Made by a program: the position numbers and the translations under genes
Notes under the pieces: model-generated
Databases searched by the model: none
Seen by the model: only the letters and a program-made list of their open reading frames with translations
Told to the model about the DNA's origin: nothing
Origin: Clostridiales bacterium UBA1742
Lineage (GTDB): Bacteria > Bacillota > Clostridia > TANB77 > CAG-508
Assembly: GCA_002314935.1 (NCBI GenBank)
Contig: DCHW01000064.1
Location: 26,370-90,369, forward strand
Length of the DNA stretch: 64,000 nt
Direction of reading: 5' to 3'
Shown: piece after piece, positions 35,564 through 45,543 of the stretch
Layout: the number at the start of each line of letters is the position of its first letter
Numbering within the stretch: the first letter of the stretch is position 1

Positions 35564-36382
35564 TTAGGAGAACGATAAAAAGTTTAACTTTAATCGATCA
35601 CCGGTTTTGCTGTAACCACGAACAATAGCAATTACTTTTTGTCCATAGTATACAGTTGTGTCTTGAGGAATGTTTATAATCCCTACTGTAGAAGGATTAA
35701 TTGTGCAGAAGTACCCGTCATTTGTTTGAGGTACTGGTAATAGTATAGTGCATTCGACAAAATCTTTGGGATGTAGAGAGAATGTTTGATTTATAAAGAG
35801 ACTTTTGTAGTTTAATAAATAGCTTTGCTTTTCATAATCAATTTCCTTAATTACAACATCTAATACATCTTTGGGATTATTACCTAGATCAGTAATTGAT
35901 TTAAGCCTTGCATTGGTATAGTCCTTGACATGAAGTATTCCGCGAATTCCAGCTCCAATATCACAAAAAAATGCGGTTGGCATATAATTTTTTATATATG
36001 CTTTAATTGGACCAGAAATGTGTTGCAAATTTTCAAATGCTCTTTGCATGTTTAACTTTCTAGACAAAATTGGAGTTTTATCTAAAAAGCCAATTACTTT
36101 TACAGATACTTTTTTGCCGATTAACGAGTACAATTCACTTGAAGGAACACCGTTATCTTTAAACAACGGGTATATGGAAATTTCTTCTTCTGGAATATAT
36201 CCGTATATGTCCTTTGTAAATTTTACTAGTAAATGCCGTGCACTACTGTCCCAAGATTGAACTGTACCTATAACAGTTGTTTGGGTAAGTATTGCATTTT
36301 CAAGCTTATGAATTGACATTTCTGTGTCAATACTACATAATGCTTCGGGTATAAATGCCTTTTTCATAAATTTTTTACACAC
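35564..36382 (-). CDS. S1 RNA-binding-domain protein
   Basis: 272 aa, minus strand. Several S1-like OB folds: QSWDSSARHLLVKFTKDIYGYIPEEE near residue 40 and AFFCDIGAGIRGILHVKD near 136. The composition is less AT-rich than neighbouring genes. It contains the only in-frame CGG I found outside the shift sites (plus positions 36236-36238), followed by C, reading Arg in SSARHLL. Its role is unknown; such proteins bind structured RNA or regulate translation. Confidence 0.85.
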   Translation of the reverse strand: MCKKFMKKAFIPEALCSIDTEMSIHKLENAILTQTTVIGTVQSWDSSARHLLVKFTKDIYGYIPEEEISIYPLFKDNGVPSSELYSLIGKKVSVKVIGFLDKTPILSRKLNMQRAFENLQHISGPIKAYIKNYMPTAFFCDIGAGIRGILHVKDYTNARLKSITDLGNNPKDVLDVVIKEIDYEKQSYLLNYKSLFINQTFSLHPKDFVECTILLPVPQTNDGYFCTINPSTVGIINIPQDTTVYYGQKVIAIVRGYSKTGDRLKLNFLSFS

Positions 36383-36536
36383 TCCTTTTAATTAATAAGG
36401 TAACATAAAGTCGCCTACTATAGTATACAATAAAATTAATAAAAAATCAAACAATGTAAAATAAAAAAATATTTATTATTATTATATTTTGTGATATTAT
36501 AATAAATATATAAATTTTTAAATATTGAGGTATTTA

Positions 36537-37950
36537 ATGGAAGGAACAGTTAATAAAAAAGTTAAACAATATATGATAGATACTGTTTTGAATTTAATAA
36601 ATCAAAATAGAATTTTTAAAAAAGTATATGGAATAGATTTTATAAAAAAAAGAATAGAAGAAAATTTAAATGAGGTAATTACAGATATTCCACCGGAAAT
36701 TAATGGAATAGGTGGACGTTATATAAATTCTAATAAAAATATTATGATTTTTTTATCTGGCAAAGACAATTGTGAATTAACCATTAATGATATAAAAAGA
36801 AAACATGCAATTCCTTTATTAGTACATGAATTAATTCATGCAATTATGAGAAAAAATGATGAAGAATGTAAAGAATTATCTGATGAAATATATAAGTATT
36901 ATAAAAAAAGAACTGAAGTTGAATTATCAACTGGTGTTGTTATTATATATGATGATGGAGCAATTGGAATTGGTTTAAATGAAGGATTAACAAATTGGCT
37001 TTGTGGATTGTTAGGAAAAAATGATAAAAATTCATATAAAAATTTAACTAATATAGTGTATCAAGTAGAAAATGCAATTGGAAAAAATAAAATGATGAAG
37101 TTTTCGAAAGGGCGGAATTGGAAATGCGTGCAAGCAATTAAATTTATCATGTAAAGAATATAAGTTGTTTTTAAAAATGACAGATAAATTATATTATTTA
37201 GAAAGAAAAAATTTGGTAGTTAGAGATACAATATATAATTTAAAAAAAGGAACTGGCAATGATAATATTTTAAATGATGAAAAATATATAATGTTTTTAA
37301 ATAATAACTGTTTAGAAGATTCAAAAGAAAATAGAATAAAATATTTTGAAGATAAAAATAAGAAATTGGATGAAAAAATAAATAATTGTGTTTGTGATAT
37401 AGAAAATTTTATTTTTATTAAATATTATAAAGAAAAATTTAAAAATATTGATAAATCACATATAAAATTAAAACAATTTTATAAATATAATAAATTTTTA
37501 GTTGGAAATCATTTGAAAAATATTAATGTAGTGGGAGATACTAATGATGATATTAGACAATTTATAAAAAGTAGTGAATTTCAATTTGTAAATTCAGAAT
37601 ATGTTGAAAAATTTTATAGTATATATGATATATTTGATAATGAAAAAGTGAAAGCTGCTATTAAGTTAATGTATCCGGATATAAGAGAAGATACTAAAAA
37701 TTATTTAATAGAAAAAGAAATGAAAAAAAGAAAACGTAAATCAAATAAAATATTGAAACAAATTAAAACCAAAATTTTTAGAATAGATAAGCCAAAACAA
37801 TTATGCCAAATAAATACTAGCATATTAGAAGAAAAAGAGAATTTTAGAATTAAAATTAGTGATATGGAAAATTATTCAGAAACTTATTATAATGAATCTA
37901 CAAATGATGAATTTATAAAAGAAGAAATAGATGAGAAAGAAAATTGTTAA
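36537..37950 (+). CDS. HExxH metallopeptidase-like protein, one CGGA shift
   Basis: About 470 aa from ATG 36537. A zinc-binding VHELIHAIMR (near residue 100) and a downstream NEGLTNWLCG with a third-ligand Glu are of gluzincin type. The frame breaks at 37113, where C precedes GGA in SKGGIGNACKQL. Skipping it joins to LYYLERKN and a Lys-rich C-terminal half of about 260 residues. No signal peptide. Codons are extremely AT-rich. Family not recognised. Confidence 0.75.
37113..37116 (+). other. CGGA +1 shift site 5 (metallopeptidase-like)
   Basis: The zero frame reads CGG-AAT-TGG and stops at 37154. Skipping C37113 gives GGA-ATT-GGA-AAT and continues for 280 codons to 37950. Confidence 0.85.
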
Positions 37951-37966
37951 ATATTGGTTAAATTAC

Positions 37967-37996
37967 TTGATTTTAGGTAAAAATTATGATATTATT
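37967..37996 (+). promoter_or_regulatory. promoter of the ileS T-box transcript
   Basis: TTGATT (37967-37972), 18-bp spacer, TATTAT (37991-37996), just upstream of the T-box leader. Confidence 0.55.
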
Positions 37997-38004
37997 TTAA
38001 ACAA

Positions 38005-38240
38005 ATTTAAAGACTATGAAAAGGACAACACAAATATAATAAAACTAACAGAGAGCTAGAAAAATGTTGAGATTCTAGTAAGATAATAAAATATTTGTTA
38101 TCACCTTTGAGTTGCTTAAATGAAATATAGTAATTTAAGTCGTATTTCTGCGTTAAAGATTGAATAAGATATATAATTTTAATTATATAAATTAGGTGGT
38201 ACCGTGAGAAAACTCGCCCTATAATATTAGGACGAGTTTT
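38005..38240 (+). promoter_or_regulatory. T-box riboswitch, isoleucine specifier
   Basis: The leader holds a stem I region with AGAGAGCTAG and a probable ATC (Ile) specifier at 38100-38102, the conserved T-box bulge AGGTGGTACC (38194-38203), and a terminator AAACTCG/CGAGTTT with a T-run (38209-38240). Uncharged tRNA-Ile would pair with the specifier and bulge and allow transcription into ileS 25 bp downstream. Confidence 0.9.
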
Positions 38241-38265
38241 TATATTTAAAAGGAGGATAATAATT

Positions 38266-41200
38266 ATGAAAAAGGTAGAACCAAATTTTAATTTTATCGA
38301 TATGGAGCACAAAATAATGAAATTTTGGGAAGAAGAAAAGTGCTTTGATAAATTACTTGAAAAAAATAAAGATGGAAAAAAATTTAAATTTTTAGATGGA
38401 CCAATAACAGCTAATAATCCAATGGGAATACATCATGCTTGGGGAAGAACTTTAAAAGATGTATATTTAAGATATAAAGGAATGAATGGATATACTTCAC
38501 ATTATAGAAATGGTTTTGATGGACAAGGATTATGGATAGAGGTTGAAGTAGAAAAAGAATTAGGATTTAAAGACAAAAAAGATATTGAAAATTACGGATT
38601 AGAAAAATTTACAAGAAAATGTATGGATAGAGTTGAGAACTTTTCTAAAATTATTACAGAACAATCAAAAAGACTTGGACAATGGATGGACTGGGATAAT
38701 TCATATTATACAAATACAGAAGAGAACATTACATCTATTTGGCATTTCTTAAAAAAATGTGATGAAAAGGGAATGATAAAACAATCTTTTAGACCAATGC
38801 CATGGTGTCCAAGATGTGGTACTTCATTATCTGAACATGAAATGGCTGGATCATATAAACAAATGGTACATAAAGCCGTATTTTTTAAATTGCCACTTGT
38901 AGGAACTGATAGTAAAATTGTAGTATGGACAACAACACCATGGACATTATCTTCAAATGTTGCATTAGCTGTTAACCCAGAAATAGATTATGTTAAAGTA
39001 AAAGTTAAATCTGATGATAAATATTTAATAATGGGAAAAAACGGATTAAAAATATTAGGTGATGATAAAGTTGAAGTTGTTGATAGTTTTAAAGGAGATA
39101 AATTAGTAGGTTTAGAATATGAAACATGTTTCCCAAAAATGGAAAAACAAAAAGTAATAGATCATAAAGTTGTTGCTTGGGAAGAGGTTTCTTCTGAAGA
39201 TGGTACAGGAGTGGTTCATATAGCTCCTGGATGTGGTGCTGAAGATTATGAGCTTGGAAAAAGAGAAGGACTTGATATTGTAATCCCTGTTGATGATAAT
39301 GGTGTTATTGTTGAAGGATTCGGATTTATGACTGGATATAATACAAAAGAAGTTGCAGAACATGTTTTTGAAGAATTAGAAAAAAGAAATAAATTATATA
39401 TGGTTGAAGAACATGAACATAGCTATCCTGTATGTTGGAGATGTAAAACAGATGTTATATTTAAAGCTGTTCCAGAATGGTATATAGATAGTGAAGCTAT
39501 TAGACCAAAACTTATCGAGGCTGTAAGAAAAGTTAAATGGAGTCCAGAATTTGCAGGAAAAAGAATGGAAGATTGGTTAAACAATATGGGAAATTGGGCA
39601 ATATCTAGAAAAAGATTTTATGGATTACCATTACCAATATATGTTTGTGATGAATGTGAACACTTTACTGTTATTGGCTCAAGAGAAGAATTAAAAAAAT
39701 TAGCAGTAGATCCTAAAGCTGTTGATGAATTACCAGATTTACATAGACCATGGATTGATAGTATTGAAATTGTTTGTCCACATTGTGGTAAACATGTAAA
39801 AAGAATAAAAGATGTTGGAGATTGTTGGCTTGATGCAGGTATAATGCCATTCTCAACAATGAAATATTTTACAGATAAAGAATATTGGAAAGAGTATTTC
39901 CCAGCAGAATGGGTAACGGAAATGAAAGAACAAATAAGATTATGGTTTTACTCATTATTGTTTATGTCTGTTGTGTTAGAGGAAAAAGCGCCTTATGAAT
40001 CTGTTTTAACATATAGTGCTGTTGTAAAAGAGGATGGAGGAAAATTCTCTAAATCAGGATATATGATAAAATTTGATGAAGCGGCAGAACAAATTGGCGC
40101 AGATCCAATTAGATATTTGTATTCAGGAGCATCTGTTAATAATGATGTAAGATTTGGGTTTAATCTAGGTGATGAATCAAGAAGAAAATTACTTAACTTC
40201 TGGAATATATATGTATTCTTTAATACTTATGCAATACTTGATATGCCAAAACTTGAGGGATATAAATTAGATAAAACAAAATTACAAAAATCAGATAAAT
40301 GGTTATTAGCTAGATTAAACAATTTCTTAAGATATGCAAAAAAACAAATGGATGAATATCAAGTTCAAAATGTTGTTAAGGAATTTGAAATATTAGTTGA
40401 TGATATATCTAATTTCTATGTAAGAGTAAATAGAAAAAGATTCTGGAAAATTGGAGAAGATAGTGACAAATTACAAGCATACTATTTGTTATATACTGCA
40501 ATAAAGACAATGGCAAAAGTAATGGCACCAATAATTCCATTTATGACAGAAGAAATTTGGCAAAACATGGTAAGAAGTTTTGAACCAAACGAATCTGTTT
40601 CTGTACATTTGTCAGAATATCCAGTAGCAACTGAAGAGTTTGATAATGAAGAAATAATTGAAGAAGTCGATACAATTAGAAAAGTACTTGCATTGGGATT
40701 AATGCTTAGAAATGAAAAACAACTTAAAGTTAGACAACCATTATCTACAATGTATATTGCTTCACAAAGCCAGTTAAAAGTTGCATTAAGTGATTTTGAT
40801 AGTATTATAAAAGAAGAAATGAACATAAAAAATATTGAATTTATTGAAGATGAGAAAGTTCTAAATGATGAATATTTAATGGTTAATTTTAAAGTGGCTG
40901 GAAGATTGTTAAAAGAAAAAATACAAGATTTTAAAGCTAAAATAGAATCAATGTCTGATTCTGAAATGAAAGAAATGGTTGCAATATTTAATGATGAAAC
41001 CAAAACAGAAATTTTAATTGATGGTTTTGGAAGCTTTGATAAAGAAGTGTTTATAAAAAATATGAAACCAAAAGCAGATATTGTTATGATAAATGATAAT
41101 GGATATACAGTAGCTTTAGATACAAAATTAAACGAAGAGTTAATAGTTGAAGGTATGTATAGAGATTTAGTAAGAACAATTCAAGTATTAAGAAAAGATG

Positions 41201-41409
41201 CAGGATTAAAAGTAGAACAAAGAATTAATTTAGCAATTATTTCTGAAGGAAAATTAACACAAAAAGTACTTGAAAAATATTTAAACATAATAGTTTCAGA
41301 TACATTAACAGATGAATTTAAAACAGAAAGATATGAAAATGCAATTATAACAAAAGAAGTTGAAATAAATAATGAAAAAATTGAAATTGAAATTAAAATC
41401 AATGATTAA
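38266..41409 (+). CDS. ileS: isoleucyl-tRNA synthetase
   Basis: 1047 aa, the usual length of the longer bacterial/eukaryotic-type IleS. HIGH-type motif GIHHAWGRT (near residue 48), KMSKS-type KFSKS (near 603), zinc Cys pairs (CPRCG; CWRCK) and a C-terminal anticodon-binding domain. It charges tRNA-Ile. ATG preceded by AGGAGG. No CGGA in frame in 1047 codons. Confidence 0.97.
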   Translation: MKKVEPNFNFIDMEHKIMKFWEEEKCFDKLLEKNKDGKKFKFLDGPITANNPMGIHHAWGRTLKDVYLRYKGMNGYTSHYRNGFDGQGLWIEVEVEKELGFKDKKDIENYGLEKFTRKCMDRVENFSKIITEQSKRLGQWMDWDNSYYTNTEENITSIWHFLKKCDEKGMIKQSFRPMPWCPRCGTSLSEHEMAGSYKQMVHKAVFFKLPLVGTDSKIVVWTTTPWTLSSNVALAVNPEIDYVKVKVKSDDKYLIMGKNGLKILGDDKVEVVDSFKGDKLVGLEYETCFPKMEKQKVIDHKVVAWEEVSSEDGTGVVHIAPGCGAEDYELGKREGLDIVIPVDDNGVIVEGFGFMTGYNTKEVAEHVFEELEKRNKLYMVEEHEHSYPVCWRCKTDVIFKAVPEWYIDSEAIRPKLIEAVRKVKWSPEFAGKRMEDWLNNMGNWAISRKRFYGLPLPIYVCDECEHFTVIGSREELKKLAVDPKAVDELPDLHRPWIDSIEIVCPHCGKHVKRIKDVGDCWLDAGIMPFSTMKYFTDKEYWKEYFPAEWVTEMKEQIRLWFYSLLFMSVVLEEKAPYESVLTYSAVVKEDGGKFSKSGYMIKFDEAAEQIGADPIRYLYSGASVNNDVRFGFNLGDESRRKLLNFWNIYVFFNTYAILDMPKLEGYKLDKTKLQKSDKWLLARLNNFLRYAKKQMDEYQVQNVVKEFEILVDDISNFYVRVNRKRFWKIGEDSDKLQAYYLLYTAIKTMAKVMAPIIPFMTEEIWQNMVRSFEPNESVSVHLSEYPVATEEFDNEEIIEEVDTIRKVLALGLMLRNEKQLKVRQPLSTMYIASQSQLKVALSDFDSIIKEEMNIKNIEFIEDEKVLNDEYLMVNFKVAGRLLKEKIQDFKAKIESMSDSEMKEMVAIFNDETKTEILIDGFGSFDKEVFIKNMKPKADIVMINDNGYTVALDTKLNEELIVEGMYRDLVRTIQVLRKDAGLKVEQRINLAIISEGKLTQKVLEKYLNIIVSDTLTDEFKTERYENAIITKEVEINNEKIEIEIKIND

Positions 41410-41419
41410 TTAAACAATA

Positions 41420-41452
41420 AAAAACATCTAAAATTTTTTAGATGTTTTTTTG
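41420..41452 (+). terminator. ileS terminator
   Basis: AAAACATCTAAA/TTTAGATGTTTT with a T-run, 12 bp after the stop. Confidence 0.92.
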
Positions 41453-41538
41453 TCATTTAATTTTATTTTAATAAAGCAACTTTATAATAAAGTATGTAAG
41501 CAACAAGGAAAGACTAATATTAATATCACCCCAAAACT

Positions 41539-41590
41539 GTAGGAAAATAAAAAGCTTTTTCGCCTCCATGAAAAAACTTTTTTTCCTACA
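41539..41590. repeat. long imperfect inverted repeat upstream of the VTC gene
   Basis: TGTAGGAAA (41539-41547) pairs with TTTCCTACA (41582-41590), with an inner AAGCTTTTTC/GAAAAAACTT pairing. It lies 25 bp before the ATG at 41615 and may be a regulatory hairpin or a small repeat element. Confidence 0.55.
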
Positions 41591-41614
41591 AATTTTATAT
41601 TAATGAGGTAATTT

Positions 41615-42329
41615 ATGATTCAAGAAGTTTTTGAAAGAACGGAAAAAAAATATATTATTACTGCAGTGCAAAAAGAGAAATTATTAAAAATGATAGGCAG
41701 ATATATAAAACAAAACAAATATTTTTTTTCAGAAATACGTAATATATATTTTGATACAGAAGATTTTGAGCTTATAAGAAAATCAATAGAAAAACCATTA
41801 TACAAGGAAAAAATAAGAGTAAGAAGTTATCGGAAAACCAGAATTAAATAGTAATGTATTTTTAGAAATAAAGAAGAAATTTAAAGGTATTGTATATAAA
41901 AGAAGAATTAAAATAAAACTAAAAGATTTATATTTGTATATGGAAAATGATATTATCCCAAAAGCAAATAGGCAAATATTTAATGAACTTGATTTTTGTT
42001 TTAAAAAATACAAGTTGATTCCTAAAGTATATATTTCTTATGACAGATATTCTTATACCGCAAGAGATGATGAAACATTTAGAATAACATTTGATACAAA
42101 TATAGAATATAGAGATAAACAGTTAATGTTAGATGAAGATCAAAAAAATAAAGTGCTAATGAACGATAAAATGTATATGATGGAAGTAAAGGTTGCGAAT
42201 TGTATGCCAATATGGTTTACAGATGCTTTAACAAAGCTAAAAATATATCCGACATCATTTTCGAAGTATGGATCTATTTATAAAAAGGAATTAATAAAAG
42301 AAATTCCTAAAAAAATATCAAATATGTAA
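41615..42329 (+). CDS. VTC-domain (polyphosphate polymerase-like) protein, one CGGA shift
   Basis: About 237 aa. The triphosphate tunnel fold shows ERTEKKYIIT at the start, NIYFDTEDFELI, RVRSYGKP, LEIKKKFKGIVYKRR, and late VYISYDRYSYTARDD. The frame breaks at 41831 within SY-G-KP. Skipping C gives the conserved Gly. It clusters with a DUF4956 membrane protein and a carbohydrate-binding protein, the usual VTC neighbourhood for a surface or polyphosphate function. Between the pieces the shifted frame is open and has no stop. Confidence 0.88.
41831..41834 (+). other. CGGA +1 shift site 6 (VTC domain)
   Basis: Skipping C41831 changes CGG-AAA-ACC to GGA-AAA-CCA in the RSYGKP strand and opens the frame to 42329. 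The zero frame stops at 41851. Confidence 0.88.
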
Positions 42330-42341
42330 AGGAGAATATTT

Positions 42342-43016
42342 ATGTTTGAAAGTATTTTAAGTCAAGAAAGTACAAACTTGACAATTCAAGAGGCCTTAAT
42401 TTGTATGGGAACCTCTATATTATTAGGATTAATAATAGCTGTTGTACATATGAAAACTACAAAATATAGTAAAAACTTTTTAGTAACACTTAGTGTTTTA
42501 CCAGTAATGGTTCAAGTTATAATAATGATGGTAAATGGAAATTTGGGGACATCAGTTGCAATTGTTGGAGCTTTTAGTTTAGTTAGATTTAGAAGTATTG
42601 CAGGGAATTCTAGAGAAATAGCAAGTGTATTCTTTGCAATGGGAATTGGTTTAGCAGTAGGAATGGGACAAATTTTGTTTGCTATTGTTATTACAATAAT
42701 TGTTTCTATTCTTTTAATAATATTATCAAAAACTAATTTTGGAGAGCAAAAAGAAACAAAAAAGAAATTAAAAATAACAATACCGGAAGATTTAGAATAT
42801 GAAAATGTTTTTGATGAAATATTTAAAGAATATACAACAGAAGTTAATTTGGAAAAAGTAAAAACTACTAATATGGGAAGTTTGTTTGAATTAACATATG
42901 ATGTAGCTTTAAACAATAAAAAAAGTCAAAAAGAATTTTTAGATGAGTTAAGATGTAGAAATGGTAATTTAAGTATAAGCTTATATAAAGAAGCTACAAT
43001 AGAAAATGAATTATAA
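42342..43016 (+). CDS. DUF4956 membrane protein
   Basis: 224 aa. Four hydrophobic segments in the first 140 residues, with GNLGTSVAIVGAFSLVRFRSIAGNSREIASVFFAMGIG, the family signature. A cytoplasmic C-terminal domain of about 90 residues follows. Always found next to VTC proteins; role unknown, perhaps transport or anchoring. Confidence 0.9.
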   Translation: MFESILSQESTNLTIQEALICMGTSILLGLIIAVVHMKTTKYSKNFLVTLSVLPVMVQVIIMMVNGNLGTSVAIVGAFSLVRFRSIAGNSREIASVFFAMGIGLAVGMGQILFAIVITIIVSILLIILSKTNFGEQKETKKKLKITIPEDLEYENVFDEIFKEYTTEVNLEKVKTTNMGSLFELTYDVALNNKKSQKEFLDELRCRNGNLSISLYKEATIENEL

Positions 43017-43033
43017 TGCAAGGAGAGTTATTA

Positions 43034-44806
43034 ATGAAAGATAAATATAAGTATTTAATAATTATTATTTTAATTATAATATTATCAGTTTTGTTATATT
43101 TTTTCTTTAAAGATGATACAAAAAAAGCAGAAGAAGTTGATACAAGTGTTAATGTAACTAATATAGAGTCAACATATGAAGAAGAAGATGTAAATTTAGA
43201 TTGGAAATCTGATAATGTAAATTATATAGATTTGAATAATGAGACTAGTGTAGAAATAAAAAAAGCTGGAACTTATTGTTTGTCTGGAACAATGAATGGA
43301 AATGTTACTATTAATGTAGAAAATAAAGATACTGTAAAATTAGTTTTAAATAATGCAAATATAACTTCAAATAATACATCTACAATAAATGTAGAAAATG
43401 CTCACAAGGTAATAATATTGGTAGAAGAGGGAACAACTAATAATTTAGTAGATGGAACAGAATATAATAATTTAGATGAAGATGATGAACCAAATGCTAA
43501 TATATTTAGCAAGGATGATTTAGTAATAAATGGTAAAGGAACTCTTAATATAACAGCTAATTATGAAGATGGAATAGCTAGCAAAGATGATTTGAAAATT
43601 CTAAATTTAAATTTAAATATAACATCTAAAGATGATGCTATAAGAGGAAAAGATAGTGTATGTATAGAAAACGCTAACATTACAATAAAATCTGAGGGAG
43701 ATGGAATTAAGTCAACAAATGATACTGATACATCAAAAGGATATATTATAATTAATAATGGAAATTATAATATAGATAGTTCTAAAGATGCTATAACAGC
43801 AGAAACAATATTAAAAATTGAAACAGGAAGTTTTATTATAAAAACTGGAGATGGAAGTTCTAATAGTAGTTCGAATGGTATGGGAAATTGGCAAAATAGA
43901 ATGAATTATACTAGTAATTCAAGTGAAGATGAAACGAGTTGCAAAGGATTAAAAGCAAAAAACGAGGTACAAATTCATGATGGAAATTTTGAAATAGATT
44001 CTTCAGATGATTCGATTCATTCAAATGGAATAATAGCAATATATAATGGAACTTTTAATATATCATCAGGTGATGATGGAATACATTCAGATGAAAAACT
44101 TGAAATAAATGATGGTACAATAAATATAATACAGAGTTATGAGGGAATTGAAAGTAGTATTATAAATATAAATAACGGAACAATAAATATAGTTGCAAGT
44201 GATGATGGTATAAATGTAGCAGGTGGAAATGATATGTCATCAATGAATGGCAGACCAGGACAAAATAATTTTGAAACAAGTAATTCAAGTTCACAAGTTT
44301 TAACAATAAATAATGGAACTATATATGTAAATGCAAAAGGAGATGGATTAGATGCAAATGGTTCTATTTATATAAATGGAGGAATTGTTTATGTTGATGG
44401 ACCAGAAGATAATGGAAATGGTGCATTAGATTATGATTCTGTTTGTAAGGTAACAGGAGGAACTGTAATTGCAGCAGGAAGCAGTGGAATGCTACAAACA
44501 CCATCAAATGATTCTACTAAACATACAATAAGTATTGTTTTTACAGAAACACAGCAAGCCAATACAAAAGTTTCAATAAAAGATTCAAATGGAAATATAG
44601 TAATTGAATATACACCATCAAAATCTTACATGTCAATAGTAATATCATCTGAAGAATTGAAAAAAGATGAAACTTATGAAATTTATTTAAATGATGAAAA
44701 ATATTCAGATATTACAATTAGTTCAATAATAAATTCAATTGGTAATTCTTTTGGAAATTCATTTGATAAAGGTATGGATAATAGAAAACAACCACAAAAA
44801 CAATAA
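43034..44806 (+). CDS. secreted carbohydrate-binding-domain (beta-helix-like) protein
   Basis: 590 aa from ATG 43034 behind AAGGAG. N-terminal membrane anchor (residues 4-23), then parallel beta-helix-like repeats rich in NINGGTIN-type turns and IxSxDDGI motifs (GIHSDEKL, DDSIHSNG, SDDGINVAGGND), the pattern annotated carbohydrate-binding domain-containing protein. Probably surface-exposed. It is followed by its two-component system. Confidence 0.85.
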   Translation: MKDKYKYLIIIILIIILSVLLYFFFKDDTKKAEEVDTSVNVTNIESTYEEEDVNLDWKSDNVNYIDLNNETSVEIKKAGTYCLSGTMNGNVTINVENKDTVKLVLNNANITSNNTSTINVENAHKVIILVEEGTTNNLVDGTEYNNLDEDDEPNANIFSKDDLVINGKGTLNITANYEDGIASKDDLKILNLNLNITSKDDAIRGKDSVCIENANITIKSEGDGIKSTNDTDTSKGYIIINNGNYNIDSSKDAITAETILKIETGSFIIKTGDGSSNSSSNGMGNWQNRMNYTSNSSEDETSCKGLKAKNEVQIHDGNFEIDSSDDSIHSNGIIAIYNGTFNISSGDDGIHSDEKLEINDGTINIIQSYEGIESSIININNGTINIVASDDGINVAGGNDMSSMNGRPGQNNFETSNSSSQVLTINNGTIYVNAKGDGLDANGSIYINGGIVYVDGPEDNGNGALDYDSVCKVTGGTVIAAGSSGMLQTPSNDSTKHTISIVFTETQQANTKVSIKDSNGNIVIEYTPSKSYMSIVISSEELKKDETYEIYLNDEKYSDITISSIINSIGNSFGNSFDKGMDNRKQPQKQ

Positions 44807-44811
44807 TTAAT

Positions 44812-44839
44812 TTGATTATCTGAAAAAAAATGATATAAT
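44812..44839 (+). promoter_or_regulatory. promoter of the response regulator
   Basis: TTGATT (44812-44817), 16-bp spacer, TATAAT (44834-44839), 29 bp before the start codon. Confidence 0.6.
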
Positions 44840-44867
44840 TTATAAAAATGAGAGGAGGCTTTATTAA

Positions 44868-45533
44868 ATGAAAATTTTAATAGTTGAAGATGAAAGAATT
44901 TTATCAGATACGATTAAACAATGTATATGTAAAAAATTTGATACAGAGCAAGCTTTTGATGGATATGAAGCCTATATGCTTGCTAAAGAAAACATATATG
45001 ATGCAATAGTTTTAGATTTAATGCTTCCAGAAATGTCAGGTTATGATGTTTTATTAAAGTTACGAAATGATAAGGTATTTACTCCAGTTTTAATATTAAC
45101 TGCAAAAGATAATATAGGAGATAAGGTAAAAGGTTTTAAATATGGAGCAGATGATTATTTAGTAAAGCCATTTGAAAGAGAAGAATTACTTGTAAGATTA
45201 GAAGCTCTTATTCGAAGAGCCAATGGTTCTTACAAAGAGGATTTTGTAGAATTTGAAGGATTGAAATTAAATTTAAAAAATAGAATAGCTACAATAAATG
45301 GTGAGGAAGTTGTTTTGCAAGGAAAACAATTTGATATATTAGAGTATCTAATTAATTCAAAAGGTGTTATAATTACAAAAGAGCAAATATTTGATAAAAT
45401 ATGGGGATTTGATTCTGAGACAACTACTAATGTTGTAGAAGTTTATGCAAGTGGATTAAGAAAAACTTTAAAAAAATATGGCTATGATAAACATATAAAA
45501 ACTATACGTGGTGTTGGATATATGATAGTTTAA
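44868..45533 (+). CDS. OmpR-family response regulator
   Basis: 221 aa. Receiver (IVEDERIL, phospho-Asp in LDLMLPEMSG, Lys in VKPFEREEL) and a C-terminal winged helix (DSETTTNVVEVYASGLRKTL ... IRGVGYMI). It is paired with the histidine kinase 10 bp downstream and probably controls the upstream surface cluster. Confidence 0.95.
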   Translation: MKILIVEDERILSDTIKQCICKKFDTEQAFDGYEAYMLAKENIYDAIVLDLMLPEMSGYDVLLKLRNDKVFTPVLILTAKDNIGDKVKGFKYGADDYLVKPFEREELLVRLEALIRRANGSYKEDFVEFEGLKLNLKNRIATINGEEVVLQGKQFDILEYLINSKGVIITKEQIFDKIWGFDSETTTNVVEVYASGLRKTLKKYGYDKHIKTIRGVGYMIV

Positions 45534-45543
45534 AAGAGGAAAT

